DNA of 48,223 bases from Erysipelotrichaceae bacterium (GCA_017550145.1 JAFZQG010000011.1:1-48223); one strand, 5' to 3'. Shown: positions 1 through 8,124, counted from the stretch's first letter. Notes: generated from the sequence alone by a model not told the origin. Numbers and translations are program-made.

Positions 1-558
1 AAAGGATCATTTACTTCAAATAAGAAGTCTGATTCTAAGACGATGACAGCATCAATAACATTCCCTTCTGCAACGGCATCATTATCTGAAGTTCAAGCTT
101 GGGCATCTAATTATAGTTATGTCAACGTAAAAGAAGAACAAAACGATAGTTTAGCTTATAGTGATAATAGGTTTAAGATTGAAGGTTCAGATGGTAGTGT
201 TCCTAAACCTGGATCATCGGTTACTTTATCAAGTAACGTTTCATTTACGATCACTTATTACACTCCTGAAAACCACTCGCTGACTATTTCTCCAACAACT
301 TCTTCAGATACTTTGATTTACTTAACAGTGTCCTATGACGCAAATAGTACTTTCAAAGAATGGAAATATTCTCCACCAACTGGAATTAGTATCGAAGAAG
401 AAAGCAAAGAGAAATTAACCATTTCTGTCTCCGATGCTAGCGCAATAAAGGAATCTTCATCATTTACGGTTAGTGCTTCAACAAACAATACTGATGCTTC
501 TATCACCGTATATATTACTCTTAACGAAGATAATTCAATTAAATTGAGTGCTTCTTAA
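1..558 (+). CDS. C-terminal part of a secreted/surface-type protein, unknown function
   Basis: The reading frame is open from the first base of the window, so the gene starts upstream and the first in-frame ATG (position 43) is probably internal. The visible 185 residues are rich in Ser, Thr and Asn, with alternating hydrophobic residues and no Cys, as in extracellular beta-sandwich (Ig-like, Big-type) domains. I see no LPXTG motif, membrane segment or charged tail at the C-terminus, so cell-wall anchoring is not shown. A clear terminator follows. The family is not recognised; the surface assignment rests on composition only. Confidence 0.55.
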   Translation, partial: KGSFTSNKKSDSKTMTASITFPSATASLSEVQAWASNYSYVNVKEEQNDSLAYSDNRFKIEGSDGSVPKPGSSVTLSSNVSFTITYYTPENHSLTISPTTSSDTLIYLTVSYDANSTFKEWKYSPPTGISIEEESKEKLTISVSDASAIKESSSFTVSASTNNTDASITVYITLNEDNSIKLSAS

Positions 559-569
559 ATAACATTAAT

Positions 570-604
570 GCTCCGGGTCACAATCCGGAGCTTCTTTTCT
601 TTTA
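570..604 (+). terminator. Intrinsic terminator after the first gene
   Basis: A 7-bp GC-rich stem (GCTCCGG / CCGGAGC, 570-576 with 585-591) and an 8-nt loop are followed by a T-rich tract. It lies 11 nt after the stop codon of the upstream gene. Confidence 0.85.
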
Positions 605-610
605 TATTAA

Positions 611-634
611 AATAAAACATGGTTTCCCATGTTT
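611..634 (-). terminator. Terminator of the truB-ribF-rsmF-asp23 operon
   Basis: An 8-bp stem AAACATGG / CCATGTTT (615-622 with 627-634) with a 4-nt loop lies directly at the stop codon of the minus-strand Asp23-family gene. On the minus strand it is followed by TATTTT. Confidence 0.65.
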
Positions 635-944
635 ATTTCTTTGCTTCAAATCCCTGAATATCAATATTGATTTTCTTACATTCGATACCGGTCATCAGCA
701 AGACATTCTCTTTGATTTCATCCTGTATCTTATTGCAGAGTTTTACGATATCGACACCTTGTTTGATTCTGATTGATACCTTAAATGAAGGTTCTCCATT
801 TTTATTGATTTTACAGTCAACAAACTCACTGTCTTTCTTAGTCGGATAGATGTTTTTTATACCTTCACACGCAATAGCTGCGATATCTTTAAAAGCTTTT
901 TCACTTATTTTATATGTGCCGATTCCATTATTGTTGAATTCCAT
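633..944 (-). CDS. Asp23/Gls24 family envelope stress protein
   Basis: A 103-residue protein with the overall pattern of the Asp23/Gls24 (DUF322) family: an N-terminal segment with GTYKISEKAFKDIAAIA, a central KVSIRIKQGVDI strand and a C-terminal VNIDIQG-like strand (here INIDIQGFE). Family members are small cytoplasmic proteins that associate with the membrane or take part in alkaline or envelope stress; the exact role here is unknown. The start is supported by GAGGTGA 9 nt upstream. It lies 24 nt downstream of the rRNA methyltransferase gene and is probably the last gene of the truB operon. It is shorter than typical Asp23 proteins (about 120-170 residues), closer to the YloU type. Confidence 0.85.
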   Translation of the reverse strand: MEFNNNGIGTYKISEKAFKDIAAIACEGIKNIYPTKKDSEFVDCKINKNGEPSFKVSIRIKQGVDIVKLCNKIQDEIKENVLLMTGIECKKINIDIQGFEAKK

Positions 945-968
945 AACTGTCTTTCACCTCATCTTGAA

Positions 969-2264
969 TTATATCATTCTTCTTAATCCTTTAGGATATT
1001 TATTTTTCAGTACACCATTGCTGCATTTGCCGAATCCCAAAGAATAATTCTTATATGTTACTAGATAATAATTATTCTCAGTATTCGTTTTTATTTCATT
1101 TCCGGATACATATTTCAAATACTCGTCATCATTTAAATCATATGTATATTTATATTTACCCGATAGAGAATTAGCTCTGTACAGATTATGATTTGGTTCA
1201 AATCTCTTATTGATTATTTCTCCCATATATATGCTATATTTCAATACATTATTCCCCATATCGATTAACGGTTTTAACGAAAGATAGTAATGATCGTTAT
1301 TTTTGTATAGATAATACTCAGATAAATCAAAATTATCTTTTATAAAATCATCCACAAGTTTTTCTTTTATCGATTTCAGATATTTGAATTTTGGTTTACT
1401 TCTGGCTCCATATTTCTGCAACATACAGAAGAACTGCCCTTCTGTATTGTTTAACGGAGAAAGCTTAACAGTCCCTTTGAGTTTTGAAACTGAATCCATA
1501 CTGATTTCTAGCAGTTTCATGTCTGAATGCTTTTTTAGGAAATCTGTTATCTGATCTTCATCTTCTTCAAAAGCGTATGTACAGGTGGAATAAATCAGTA
1601 TCCCTTCTTCATTAAGAATCTGATAAGCGTTCTCCAGCAGTTCTTCCTGGGTTTTAGCTAAAGAGAGAATATTGTTTGAAGAATATTCATCAAGAATCTC
1701 CGGATATTTTCTGATCATTCCTTCACCCGAACATGGCGCATCTAGTATCACAATATCGGCACAACCTTCAAGCTGCTGCGCAAGCTGAGAACACTTCTTA
1801 TTGGTTATGATGACATTATCCAAACCGAGTCTTTCCAGATTCTGAGATAAGACGAGTGCTCTGTTATGTGAGACATCATTGCTTATACACAAAACATCTT
1901 TCCCGATTCTGTTTAAGATGTTAATAGTTTTACCGCCCGGAGCGGCACACAGATCAACTATTACTTCAATATTCTTTTTGTTTACAAAGGAACTGGTTAA
2001 AGATGCAGCTATTTCCTGCGGATAGATCAGTCCCAGTTCATATGCTTTGGTCTTGCCGATATTGTCATGTTCATGATAAAAACTGTCTTTTGTCAAAGAT
2101 GATTCGGTATATGGGAAATCTATTAATGAAAGAATATCTTCTCGTTTTCCTTTAGATGTATTCAGAAAGAAACCCTGCGTACAAGGTTCTTCCAGTTTTT
2201 TCAGAAATTCATTATCCTGATCCGGAAAATACTCTTTTATTCTTTCCGCAAATTCTTTATTCAT
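969..2264 (-). CDS. rsmF: 16S rRNA (cytosine-C5)-methyltransferase, RsmF/NOL1-NOP2-Sun type
   Basis: S-adenosylmethionine-dependent RNA m5C methyltransferase of the NOL1/NOP2/Sun family, acting on rRNA in the cytoplasm. The SAM-binding motif DLCAAPGGKT is at about residue 104. Motif IV, APCSGEGM, has Cys178 (product release). Motif VI, STCTY, has Cys228 (catalytic nucleophile). The ~150 residues after the catalytic domain match the C-terminal extension of RsmF/YebU-type enzymes rather than RsmB, which has an N-terminal NusB-like domain. The 431-residue length is usual for Firmicute RsmF-like proteins. It overlaps the stop of ribF by 4 nt (ATGA), so translation is probably coupled. The substrate position (C1407 in E. 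coli) is inferred by family only. Confidence 0.88.
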   Translation of the reverse strand: MNKEFAERIKEYFPDQDNEFLKKLEEPCTQGFFLNTSKGKREDILSLIDFPYTESSLTKDSFYHEHDNIGKTKAYELGLIYPQEIAASLTSSFVNKKNIEVIVDLCAAPGGKTINILNRIGKDVLCISNDVSHNRALVLSQNLERLGLDNVIITNKKCSQLAQQLEGCADIVILDAPCSGEGMIRKYPEILDEYSSNNILSLAKTQEELLENAYQILNEEGILIYSTCTYAFEEDEDQITDFLKKHSDMKLLEISMDSVSKLKGTVKLSPLNNTEGQFFCMLQKYGARSKPKFKYLKSIKEKLVDDFIKDNFDLSEYYLYKNNDHYYLSLKPLIDMGNNVLKYSIYMGEIINKRFEPNHNLYRANSLSGKYKYTYDLNDDEYLKYVSGNEIKTNTENNYYLVTYKNYSLGFGKCSNGVLKNKYPKGLRRMI

Positions 2265-3004
2265 ATTTCAAGAATATAGGTACTGTTTTTCTTTAGTTCT
2301 TTATCGTTTATGAAGAATATATGATTATTCCTTATCTCAAATAGATCATTATAAATGCCATCTTTCGGTAAAATACATTTACTGTCCTTTGGTTTTGCTT
2401 CTATAAGCCATTTTGAGCCGTTTTGAGACGATTTCAGTACTTTAAGAACTAAATAATAGTCAAAGCCCAAAAGCTTTCTGACAAGGTTAAAATTACCTTC
2501 AGATATTTCTTCTTTTATTCTTGATGAAGAGATTTTCTTACCAAAATATGTCTTTTCGGGAATAATAACTGTTTCAAATTCCCCTTTTTTCAGATCTGCA
2601 GTTTTTCCTGAACCTTTATATCCGAAAGAAAAATCATAACCGCATACCAATGTATCTATATTCATCCAATTAAGATACTGATCAATAAAATCTTTAGCCT
2701 TTAGTTTCATTAATGTCTCAGAGAATTCGATAATGATTATTCTTTCGATACCGAAATATTCGGCGAGTCTGTATCTTTCTTCATCAGGAAAGATATGGGT
2801 CGTTTCTTTTGCGTTTATTACTTCGACTGGATCAGGTGAAAAACAGATTAATGACGGAATGAGATTCTTCTTTCTGGAGATTTCAACAGTCTTTTTTATC
2901 AGTTCCTGATGCCCCTTGTGTATACCGTCAAAATAGCCTATGCAGGCTACACTTTTACTTAATGCGGATATTTCACTTTTTCTGATATAAACTTTCTTTA
3001 CCAT
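2261..3004 (-). CDS. ribF: RibF-like FAD synthetase lacking a recognisable riboflavin kinase domain
   Basis: The N-terminal ~180 residues are the FMN adenylyltransferase half of RibF. They contain GYFDGIHKGHQ with the HxGH nucleotidyltransferase motif, FSPDPVEV, the central GYDFSFGYKGSG segment and the SSSRIKEEI motif (ISSTRIR in homologues). Bacterial RibF is normally ~310 residues, with a C-terminal flavokinase domain marked by GFPTAN and a catalytic Glu. Here only ~65 residues follow and neither motif is present; a weak LPKDGIYN trace resembles the kinase core. The gene probably makes FAD from FMN but not FMN from riboflavin. It overlaps truB by 7 nt and rsmF by 4 nt. The truB-ribF pairing is standard in Firmicutes. 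Confidence 0.87.
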   Translation of the reverse strand: MVKKVYIRKSEISALSKSVACIGYFDGIHKGHQELIKKTVEISRKKNLIPSLICFSPDPVEVINAKETTHIFPDEERYRLAEYFGIERIIIIEFSETLMKLKAKDFIDQYLNWMNIDTLVCGYDFSFGYKGSGKTADLKKGEFETVIIPEKTYFGKKISSSRIKEEISEGNFNLVRKLLGFDYYLVLKVLKSSQNGSKWLIEAKPKDSKCILPKDGIYNDLFEIRNNHIFFINDKELKKNSTYILEI

Positions 3005-3840
3005 AGGCCTCTTAAGCTTCTGTATATATCACCGTCTTTTTCATAGACAGCCAGAACTTCGTCATTATTTGTGACAAGAACTGTTTTTTCATCTGAATTA
3101 AGCTTCAGTTTTTTTCCGTTAAGGATATCATTACGTTCAGGATATTCAACTGTCTTATATCTTTTAATTAATAGATCTCCTATTTCATGAAGTTTATAAT
3201 TACCCTTTTCAATCTCTTCAAGATTGTCACAGTTTTCGATTCTAACTTCATCGACAGCTGTTCTTTCAAGTTCGCTGACGGTTCCGATCTGGTTCAGTTT
3301 CATAAGAATATCTCTGACTAATGCTCTGATATAGGTTCCCGAAGAAACAGTGCTTCTGAAAGAAAAACCATCTTCAAATATATCTAACAGTTTAATATCA
3401 GATACTTCGATTTCCCTTTTAGGAAGTTCCACTTCTTTGCCTTCTCTCTGATACTGATACAGTCTTTTGCCTTCGACACTTACAGCACTGGTCAAAGGGA
3501 CTTCCTGGATACTTTTGCCCAGAAATGATTTCAGTGTTTCACTTATTGTTTCTTTTTCAGGAACAGTATATGAAGATTCTTCGATTATATTTCCGTCTAT
3601 ATCCAGCGTATCGGTTCTGATTCCCAGTTTTACTTTACAGATATATTCTTTTTTATCCGTAACCAGAAACTGATTGGCTTTAGTCGCTTTATTGAATAGA
3701 ATGATCATCACGCCGGTCGCATTGGGATCCAGGGTTCCCGTATGACCGATTTTCTTTGTTCCTAGGACTTTACGCAGTCTGAAACAGACATCGAATGATG
3801 ATATTCCCTTAGGCTTGTTTACATACAGTACATTACCCAT
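2998..3840 (-). CDS. truB: tRNA pseudouridine(55) synthase TruB
   Basis: Makes pseudouridine 55 in the T-loop of elongator tRNAs. The N-terminus has the family signature NKPKGISSFDV, then HTGTLDPNATGV with catalytic Asp38, and later SGTYIRALVRDI. The 280-residue length is typical, with a small PUA-like C-terminal part. It is the first gene of truB-ribF-rsmF-asp23. No Shine-Dalgarno precedes the ATG. A TATAAT box on the same strand ends 7 nt before it, so the mRNA may begin at or next to the start codon. The promoter region is shared with the divergent ttcA gene. Confidence 0.95.
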   Translation of the reverse strand: MGNVLYVNKPKGISSFDVCFRLRKVLGTKKIGHTGTLDPNATGVMIILFNKATKANQFLVTDKKEYICKVKLGIRTDTLDIDGNIIEESSYTVPEKETISETLKSFLGKSIQEVPLTSAVSVEGKRLYQYQREGKEVELPKREIEVSDIKLLDIFEDGFSFRSTVSSGTYIRALVRDILMKLNQIGTVSELERTAVDEVRIENCDNLEEIEKGNYKLHEIGDLLIKRYKTVEYPERNDILNGKKLKLNSDEKTVLVTNNDEVLAVYEKDGDIYRSLRGLW

Positions 3841-3867
3841 ACACAGAATTATAACATGTTATATAAT
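3840..3867 (+). promoter_or_regulatory. Promoter of ttcA overlapping its own start region
   Basis: TATAAT at 3862-3867 with a weak -35 match (TACACA, 3840-3845, 16-nt spacer). The expected transcription start is about 3874, where an in-frame ATG lies. The box is only 8 nt from the opposing truB -10 box, so the two promoters should compete. Confidence 0.5.
3848..3853 (-). promoter_or_regulatory. -10 box of truB, 7 nt from the start codon
   Basis: TATAAT on the minus strand, with 7 nt before the truB ATG. A start of transcription 7 nt downstream of a -10 box would fall on or next to the A of the ATG. No good -35 hexamer is visible. Confidence 0.5.
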
Positions 3868-3873
3868 ATGCAT

Positions 3874-4626
3874 ATGTCGATGAAAAAAGTACTCGCACAG
3901 CTGAGAAAAGCCGATCGGATGTTCAATCTGATCGAAGATAATGACCGTATAGCGATCGGTCTTTCCGGTGGGAAAGATTCTTCACTTTTACTCTATGCGA
4001 TGTATCTTTATAGGTTCTTATATGAGAATACCTACCACAAAACTTTTGAGATAATCGGTATTCATATCAATCTTAATTTCGGTGAAGATGATATCACTCC
4101 TTTACTTGATTGGTTCTCGAAATATGATATAAAAATCCACACGGAAGATTCCAAAATAAAAGATATTCTTGAACTGAATCTACATAAAGATAAGATCGAC
4201 TGTTCATTATGTTCAACGCTTAAAAAAGGTGCTGTCATCAGAAGCGCCAAAGCCTTGGGTTGCAATAAAGTGGCTTTCGCCCATCATGCGGATGATGCGA
4301 TCGAAACTTTATTCATGAATATGATTTACGGCGGAAGAGTCGCTACTTTTGATCCGAAGATGTATCTGGATCATTCCGATACAACATTCATCAGACCGTT
4401 CTGTATGTCTTTTGAATCGGATATCGCCAAAACCTGTAAACAGTTGGAAATACCGATCATCAAATCAGGCTGTCCTAATGACGGTTACACTAAAAGACAG
4501 GATATAAAAGAGATGCTGCATAAGATCTACCATGAATATCCCCAGGCTAAGGAAAACTTCTTGCTTGCCTTATACAACAAAGAACAATTAAATCTCTATT
4601 TAAATAAGTTAGATCCGAAGATCTAA
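3874..4626 (+). CDS. ttcA: TtcA-type tRNA 2-thiocytidine biosynthesis protein
   Basis: Member of the PP-loop ATP pyrophosphatases that thiolate tRNA. Numbered from the upstream in-frame ATG at 3856, the PP-loop SGGKDS is at residues 37-42, a CxxC pair (CSLC) is at Cys116/Cys119, and a further Cys is at 206 in KSGCPND. This CxxC...C layout is that of the [4Fe-4S] ligands of TtcA, which makes 2-thiocytidine at tRNA position 32. FAHHADDAIET is the second family motif. Four in-frame ATGs (3856, 3868, 3874, 3880) precede the conserved region and none has an SD. I chose 3874 because it sits 7 nt after a TATAAT box. The 3' end forms a terminator shared with the opposing gene. Confidence 0.85.
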   Translation: MSMKKVLAQLRKADRMFNLIEDNDRIAIGLSGGKDSSLLLYAMYLYRFLYENTYHKTFEIIGIHINLNFGEDDITPLLDWFSKYDIKIHTEDSKIKDILELNLHKDKIDCSLCSTLKKGAVIRSAKALGCNKVAFAHHADDAIETLFMNMIYGGRVATFDPKMYLDHSDTTFIRPFCMSFESDIAKTCKQLEIPIIKSGCPNDGYTKRQDIKEMLHKIYHEYPQAKENFLLALYNKEQLNLYLNKLDPKI

Positions 4627-4632
4627 CTTATT
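4603..4632. terminator. Bidirectional terminator between ttcA and the DUF218 gene
   Basis: A perfect 13-bp stem (4603-4615 with 4620-4632) with a 4-nt CGAA loop. It includes the stop codons of both converging genes, with T-rich sequence on the plus side. Confidence 0.85.
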
Positions 4633-5167
4633 TTCTGAATAAATCCCTGATAATCAAAACCTCTTCCAGTAGAAGATGAATTATAAGTTCCGGTCCTCTG
4701 GTCCGACAGAAGATACTGTGAACTCTGTATCCGTTTTTTAAAGCTAATATTTTAGATCTTAAAATATGGTAATCGCTTGTGCAGATCACGATCTTTTTAT
4801 CGGTTTCGATCAGTTCTTTTGAATACTTCATATTCTCAAAAGTATCCTGAGCCTTATCTTCCATGATGATCCTGTCGGTATAGATCCCTCTTTCAATAAG
4901 AAGATTTCTCATGACATAAGCTTCGGAAACTGTATTATTATCGGTGATGCCGCCAGATACGATCGCTACACATTCTCTGTTTTTCTTGAGATATAATGCG
5001 GCTCTGTCTATTCTGTTTACCATCGTAAAAGTCTCTCGGTTATCTTTGAGTCCGGGGCCCAATACGATAAGATAATCCGCATCTCCGGAACTAAAATCAT
5101 ATGACATGATCATAATAACTAAGGCATAACCGATAAGGATATATAGAATAATATTCATTGAATTCAT
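4628..5167 (-). CDS. DUF218 (YdcF/SanA/ElyC-like) membrane-anchored protein
   Basis: A single hydrophobic N-terminal segment (about residues 4-20) is followed by a soluble alpha/beta domain with the DUF218 pattern: DADYLIVLGPGLKDN, SGGITDNNTVSEA, ERGI...IIMEDKAQDTFENM and CTSDYHILRS. E. coli relatives (SanA, ElyC, YdcF) are linked to envelope integrity, but their chemistry is not settled. The outermost ATG (5165-5167) overlaps a TATAAT box (5166-5171, minus). A second in-frame ATG at 5156-5158 lies exactly 7 nt after that box and may be the true start of a leaderless mRNA. Neither ATG has an SD. Confidence 0.8.
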   Translation of the reverse strand: MNSMNIILYILIGYALVIMIMSYDFSSGDADYLIVLGPGLKDNRETFTMVNRIDRAALYLKKNRECVAIVSGGITDNNTVSEAYVMRNLLIERGIYTDRIIMEDKAQDTFENMKYSKELIETDKKIVICTSDYHILRSKILALKNGYRVHSIFCRTRGPELIIHLLLEEVLIIRDLFRK

Positions 5168-5171
5168 TATA
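5166..5171 (-). promoter_or_regulatory. Possible -10 box of the DUF218 gene
   Basis: TATAAT on the minus strand, 7 nt before an in-frame ATG (5156-5158). No credible -35 hexamer is present, because that position falls in the upstream terminator stem. The call is therefore tentative. Confidence 0.35.
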
Positions 5172-5177
5172 AAACAA

Positions 5178-5196
5178 AAGACGCCTGAGGCGTCTT
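5178..5196 (-). terminator. Terminator of the P-type ATPase gene
   Basis: AAGACGCC / GGCGTCTT stem of 8 bp with a 3-nt loop, followed on the minus strand by TTGTTTTA. It lies 4 nt beyond the ATPase stop codon. Confidence 0.85.
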
Positions 5197-5200
5197 AAGC

Positions 5201-7915
5201 TTAGTCTTTGATTCCTCTTCTGTGGAAGAGTTTGCCCAGTTCGAAGGCCGGGAATGTTGAGAGCGAGAGTAATACACAGATCAGCAGTTCCGTTGTTTCG
5301 AATGTTCCAGGTACGATACCGAAGATATTGGAAAGACCCGGAATATAGATAGCTGATAAGGTAATCGCAACGGTTATAATAACTGCTCCGAGCAGCCACC
5401 AGTTGAAATTCTTCAGCATGGAAGCTGAGAAGATCGATTTGGTCTGTGAACGCATATTGATGGCACAGCAGATCTCCGCAAAGTTAACAGTCAAGAATGC
5501 CATAGCTATCGCATTGATACAGTTTTCACCGCCGAAGAAGCCTGCAATTGTACCTTTTTCCAGATATAAACCGATGAAATAAGCAGCCAGTTCAATTATT
5601 GCCAGATAGACACCCTGCCAGATCATATCCACGCCTGCGCCGTTGGCAAATATACCATCGGAAGAGTTACGCGGTTTTCTGGTCATGACATCGCCTTCGG
5701 CTTTTTCCATACCCAGAGCAAGACCAGGTAATGAGTCAGTTACCATGTTTATCCATAAAAGATGAACAGGAGTCAATAATGTAAAGTTAAGTAATGATGC
5801 CACAAACATGATTATGACTTCGCAAAGGTTTGTGGAAAGCTGGAACTGAATGACCTTGCAGACATTGTCGTAAATTTTTCTACCCTCTTCGACCGCATTG
5901 ACGATCGTTGCGAAGTTGTCATCAGCCAGAACCATATCCGCAACCGATTTTGTAACATCGGTTCCGGTAATACCCATACCGATACCGATATCGGCAGCCT
6001 TGATTGAAGGTGCGTCATTGACACCATCGCCGGTCATGGCCGTAACCATGCCTCTGGCTTTCCAGGCATTGACGATCTTAGTCTTATGTTCAGGTTGAAC
6101 TCTGGCATAAACGGAATATTTCGTAACTACATCAAGCATTTCCTCTTCGGAATACTTATCCAGTTCATGTCCTTCGATCGCTTCATCATCATTAGAGATG
6201 ATGCCCAGATCCTTACCGATCGCAATAGCCGTATCCTTATGGTCGCCAGTGATCATAACCGGTCTGATGCCTGCGGAACGGCACTGTTTGATCGCATCAT
6301 AGACTTCCGGACGGCATGGGTCGATCATACCGACGATGCCGATGAAGCAAAGATCATATTCCAGATCTTCCGGTTCAACACTTTCCGGAAGCTTATCGTA
6401 AACCTTATATGCCGCACAAAGCACACGTAAGGCTTTGGAAGCAAATTCTTTATTCTTATCAATGATCTGAGCTTTCAGTTCCTCAGTCATCGGAATTTCA
6501 CCTTTTTCGCTCAGATATTTGCTGCACTTTTCGAGCATTACATCCAGAGCACCCTTAGTGTATTGGATATAGATACCGTTATCCGGATGGATCGTCGACA
6601 TCATCTTACGATTGGAATCGAACGGTGCTTCAGCCAGACGCGGATATTTCTCTTTTAATTCATATTTTGGTAAACCGATACTGTTGGCGTAGTTGACCAG
6701 AGCACATTCCGTAGGTTCGCCTGTGGAATTGGTCTCTCCCGGTTTGATCTCCGCATCGGAACACAAGGCCATTGCTGAAGCTAAAAGTTCTTTATCGACA
6801 GTATATTCATCAACGACTGTCATCTTATTCTGTGTCAGTGTTCCGGTCTTATCGGAACAAATGATATTTGTACAGCCTAATGTTTCAACAGCTGTCAGTT
6901 TTCTGATCAGCGCCTGACGTTTAGCCATTGCCGAAACACCGATGGAAAGAATGATCGTAACAACAGCCGGTAAGCCTTCAGGAATAGCTGCAACCGCCAG
7001 GGCAATTGCCGAAATGAAGGTATTAAGCATGGTATTGCTCAATAATCCCAAAGAGAAGGAATCTTTATGAACCAGTAAAGTTTCAAGAACGCCTACCACA
7101 AAGACGATTACACAGATCCAGATAACCAGCTTGGTTAAGAAGGCTGATAATTCAGACATTTTTCTCTGCAAAGGAGTCAGTTCCTTTTCCGCCAAAGACA
7201 AAGCATCAGCGATCTTGCCCATTTCACTATCCATACCGCAGGCGGTAACGACAGCCTTGCCACGGCCATAAACAACTGTAGAACCGTTATATAACATGTT
7301 TTTACGGTCACCGAGCGTGATATCGTTCTTGGATTCATCGCACATCAGGACATCGATAATCTTGTTTACCGGAACGGATTCACCTGTTAAGGCAGCTTCT
7401 TCTGCCTTTAAAGAATAGGATTCCATGATTCGGCAGTCTGCCGGAACCGTATCACCGGCTTCATAGACGATCACATCACCTAAGACGATATCTTCGGATT
7501 TTACTATTTTGACTTCCCCATCTCTTAAAACCTTGGATGTTGAAGCTGTCATCTGCATCAGAGCTTCCATAGCTCCTTCAGCCTTGGATTCCTGAATCAA
7601 GGACATGATCGTATTGATGATAACAACAGCCATGATGACGATAACATCCGCAAATTCAGACAGTTTGAAGCCTTCGGTCATCTGTAAGGCATTAACCAGA
7701 GCCTGGATTGCGGCTGCCGCCAGCAGCATAATGATCATCGGATCGGATATTGATTCAAAGAAGCGTTTGATCAAAGGAGTCTTTTCCGTTTCCTTGAGTT
7801 TATTCTTACCGTTTTCACTCAGTCTTTTCTCTGCTTCCGCGCTGCTTAAGCCGTTCTCAGTCGTATTAAGCTCTTTCAGAACTGCGGAAACATCTTCCAG
7901 ATAATATTTATTCAT
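5201..7915 (-). CDS. P-type ATPase (type II), probable Mn2+/Ca2+ exporter under riboswitch control
   Basis: Full-length 904-residue P2-type cation pump: N-terminal cation-ATPase domain, actuator domain with TGES at 177-180, PEGLP ion-site motif at 312-316 in M4, phosphorylation motif DKTGTLT with Asp355, hinge motif TGDGVNDAP, and six C-terminal membrane segments. By sequence alone it would be called a Ca2+-transporting ATPase. The yybP-ykoY riboswitch in its 5' UTR changes the likely role: related riboswitch-controlled pumps (streptococcal MgtA, lactococcal YoaB) export Mn2+, and MgtA also Ca2+. The start codon has a good SD (AAGGTGA). It is a single-gene unit with its own terminator. Confidence 0.92.
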   Translation of the reverse strand: MNKYYLEDVSAVLKELNTTENGLSSAEAEKRLSENGKNKLKETEKTPLIKRFFESISDPMIIMLLAAAAIQALVNALQMTEGFKLSEFADVIVIMAVVIINTIMSLIQESKAEGAMEALMQMTASTSKVLRDGEVKIVKSEDIVLGDVIVYEAGDTVPADCRIMESYSLKAEEAALTGESVPVNKIIDVLMCDESKNDITLGDRKNMLYNGSTVVYGRGKAVVTACGMDSEMGKIADALSLAEKELTPLQRKMSELSAFLTKLVIWICVIVFVVGVLETLLVHKDSFSLGLLSNTMLNTFISAIALAVAAIPEGLPAVVTIILSIGVSAMAKRQALIRKLTAVETLGCTNIICSDKTGTLTQNKMTVVDEYTVDKELLASAMALCSDAEIKPGETNSTGEPTECALVNYANSIGLPKYELKEKYPRLAEAPFDSNRKMMSTIHPDNGIYIQYTKGALDVMLEKCSKYLSEKGEIPMTEELKAQIIDKNKEFASKALRVLCAAYKVYDKLPESVEPEDLEYDLCFIGIVGMIDPCRPEVYDAIKQCRSAGIRPVMITGDHKDTAIAIGKDLGIISNDDEAIEGHELDKYSEEEMLDVVTKYSVYARVQPEHKTKIVNAWKARGMVTAMTGDGVNDAPSIKAADIGIGMGITGTDVTKSVADMVLADDNFATIVNAVEEGRKIYDNVCKVIQFQLSTNLCEVIIMFVASLLNFTLLTPVHLLWINMVTDSLPGLALGMEKAEGDVMTRKPRNSSDGIFANGAGVDMIWQGVYLAIIELAAYFIGLYLEKGTIAGFFGGENCINAIAMAFLTVNFAEICCAINMRSQTKSIFSASMLKNFNWWLLGAVIITVAITLSAIYIPGLSNIFGIVPGTFETTELLICVLLSLSTFPAFELGKLFHRRGIKD

Positions 7916-7936
7916 TATTTTTCACCTTTCTTTAAA

Positions 7937-7962
7937 AAGAAAACTCATGGCGTACATGAGCT
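7937..7962 (-). terminator. Riboswitch expression-platform terminator
   Basis: On the minus strand, CTCATG-TACGC-CATGAG (7944-7960) forms a stem-loop followed directly by TTTTCTTTTT, inside the ATPase 5' UTR and upstream of its SD. An alternative pairing, minus-strand CATGGGCGT (7973-7981) with ACGCCATG (7946-7953), would disrupt it. This is the layout expected for transcriptional control. Confidence 0.8.
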
Positions 7963-7998
7963 GCTATGAATAACGCCCATGCATGACCTGCGCCATAC

Positions 7999-8088
7999 AT
8001 GAGTCTCGCTTTTTAAGACAAACCAGGCTTTTTTAAGCCGAGATTGTTGGCTTGACACGTATTTAAATACGCAAGCTACTCCCTCATT
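7999..8088 (-). ncRNA. yybP-ykoY manganese riboswitch aptamer
   Basis: The minus-strand leader contains the conserved L1 motif GGGAGTAGC next to a closing stem ATGAG / CTCAT (8083-8087 with 7999-8003). Then come GTCAAGC, a small hairpin GGCTT/AAGCC followed by TGGTTTGTC, and the conserved AGCGAGAC directly before the closing strand. Order and motifs match the L. lactis yybP aptamer (GGGGAGUAGC ... CCGGCUUUGU ... AGCAAGACC). The terminator and the P-type ATPase downstream are the expected partners. Known members turn genes on when Mn2+ binds; the direction here is inferred. Confidence 0.85.
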
Positions 8089-8095
8089 CGTCTAG

Positions 8096-8124
8096 ATTTT
8101 ACTATTTTACAATTGACTTTTCAA
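8096..8124 (-). promoter_or_regulatory. Promoter of the riboswitch-ATPase transcript
   Basis: TTGAAA (8119-8124) and TAAAAT (8096-8101) on the minus strand with a 17-nt spacer, placed just upstream of the riboswitch aptamer. Confidence 0.7.
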
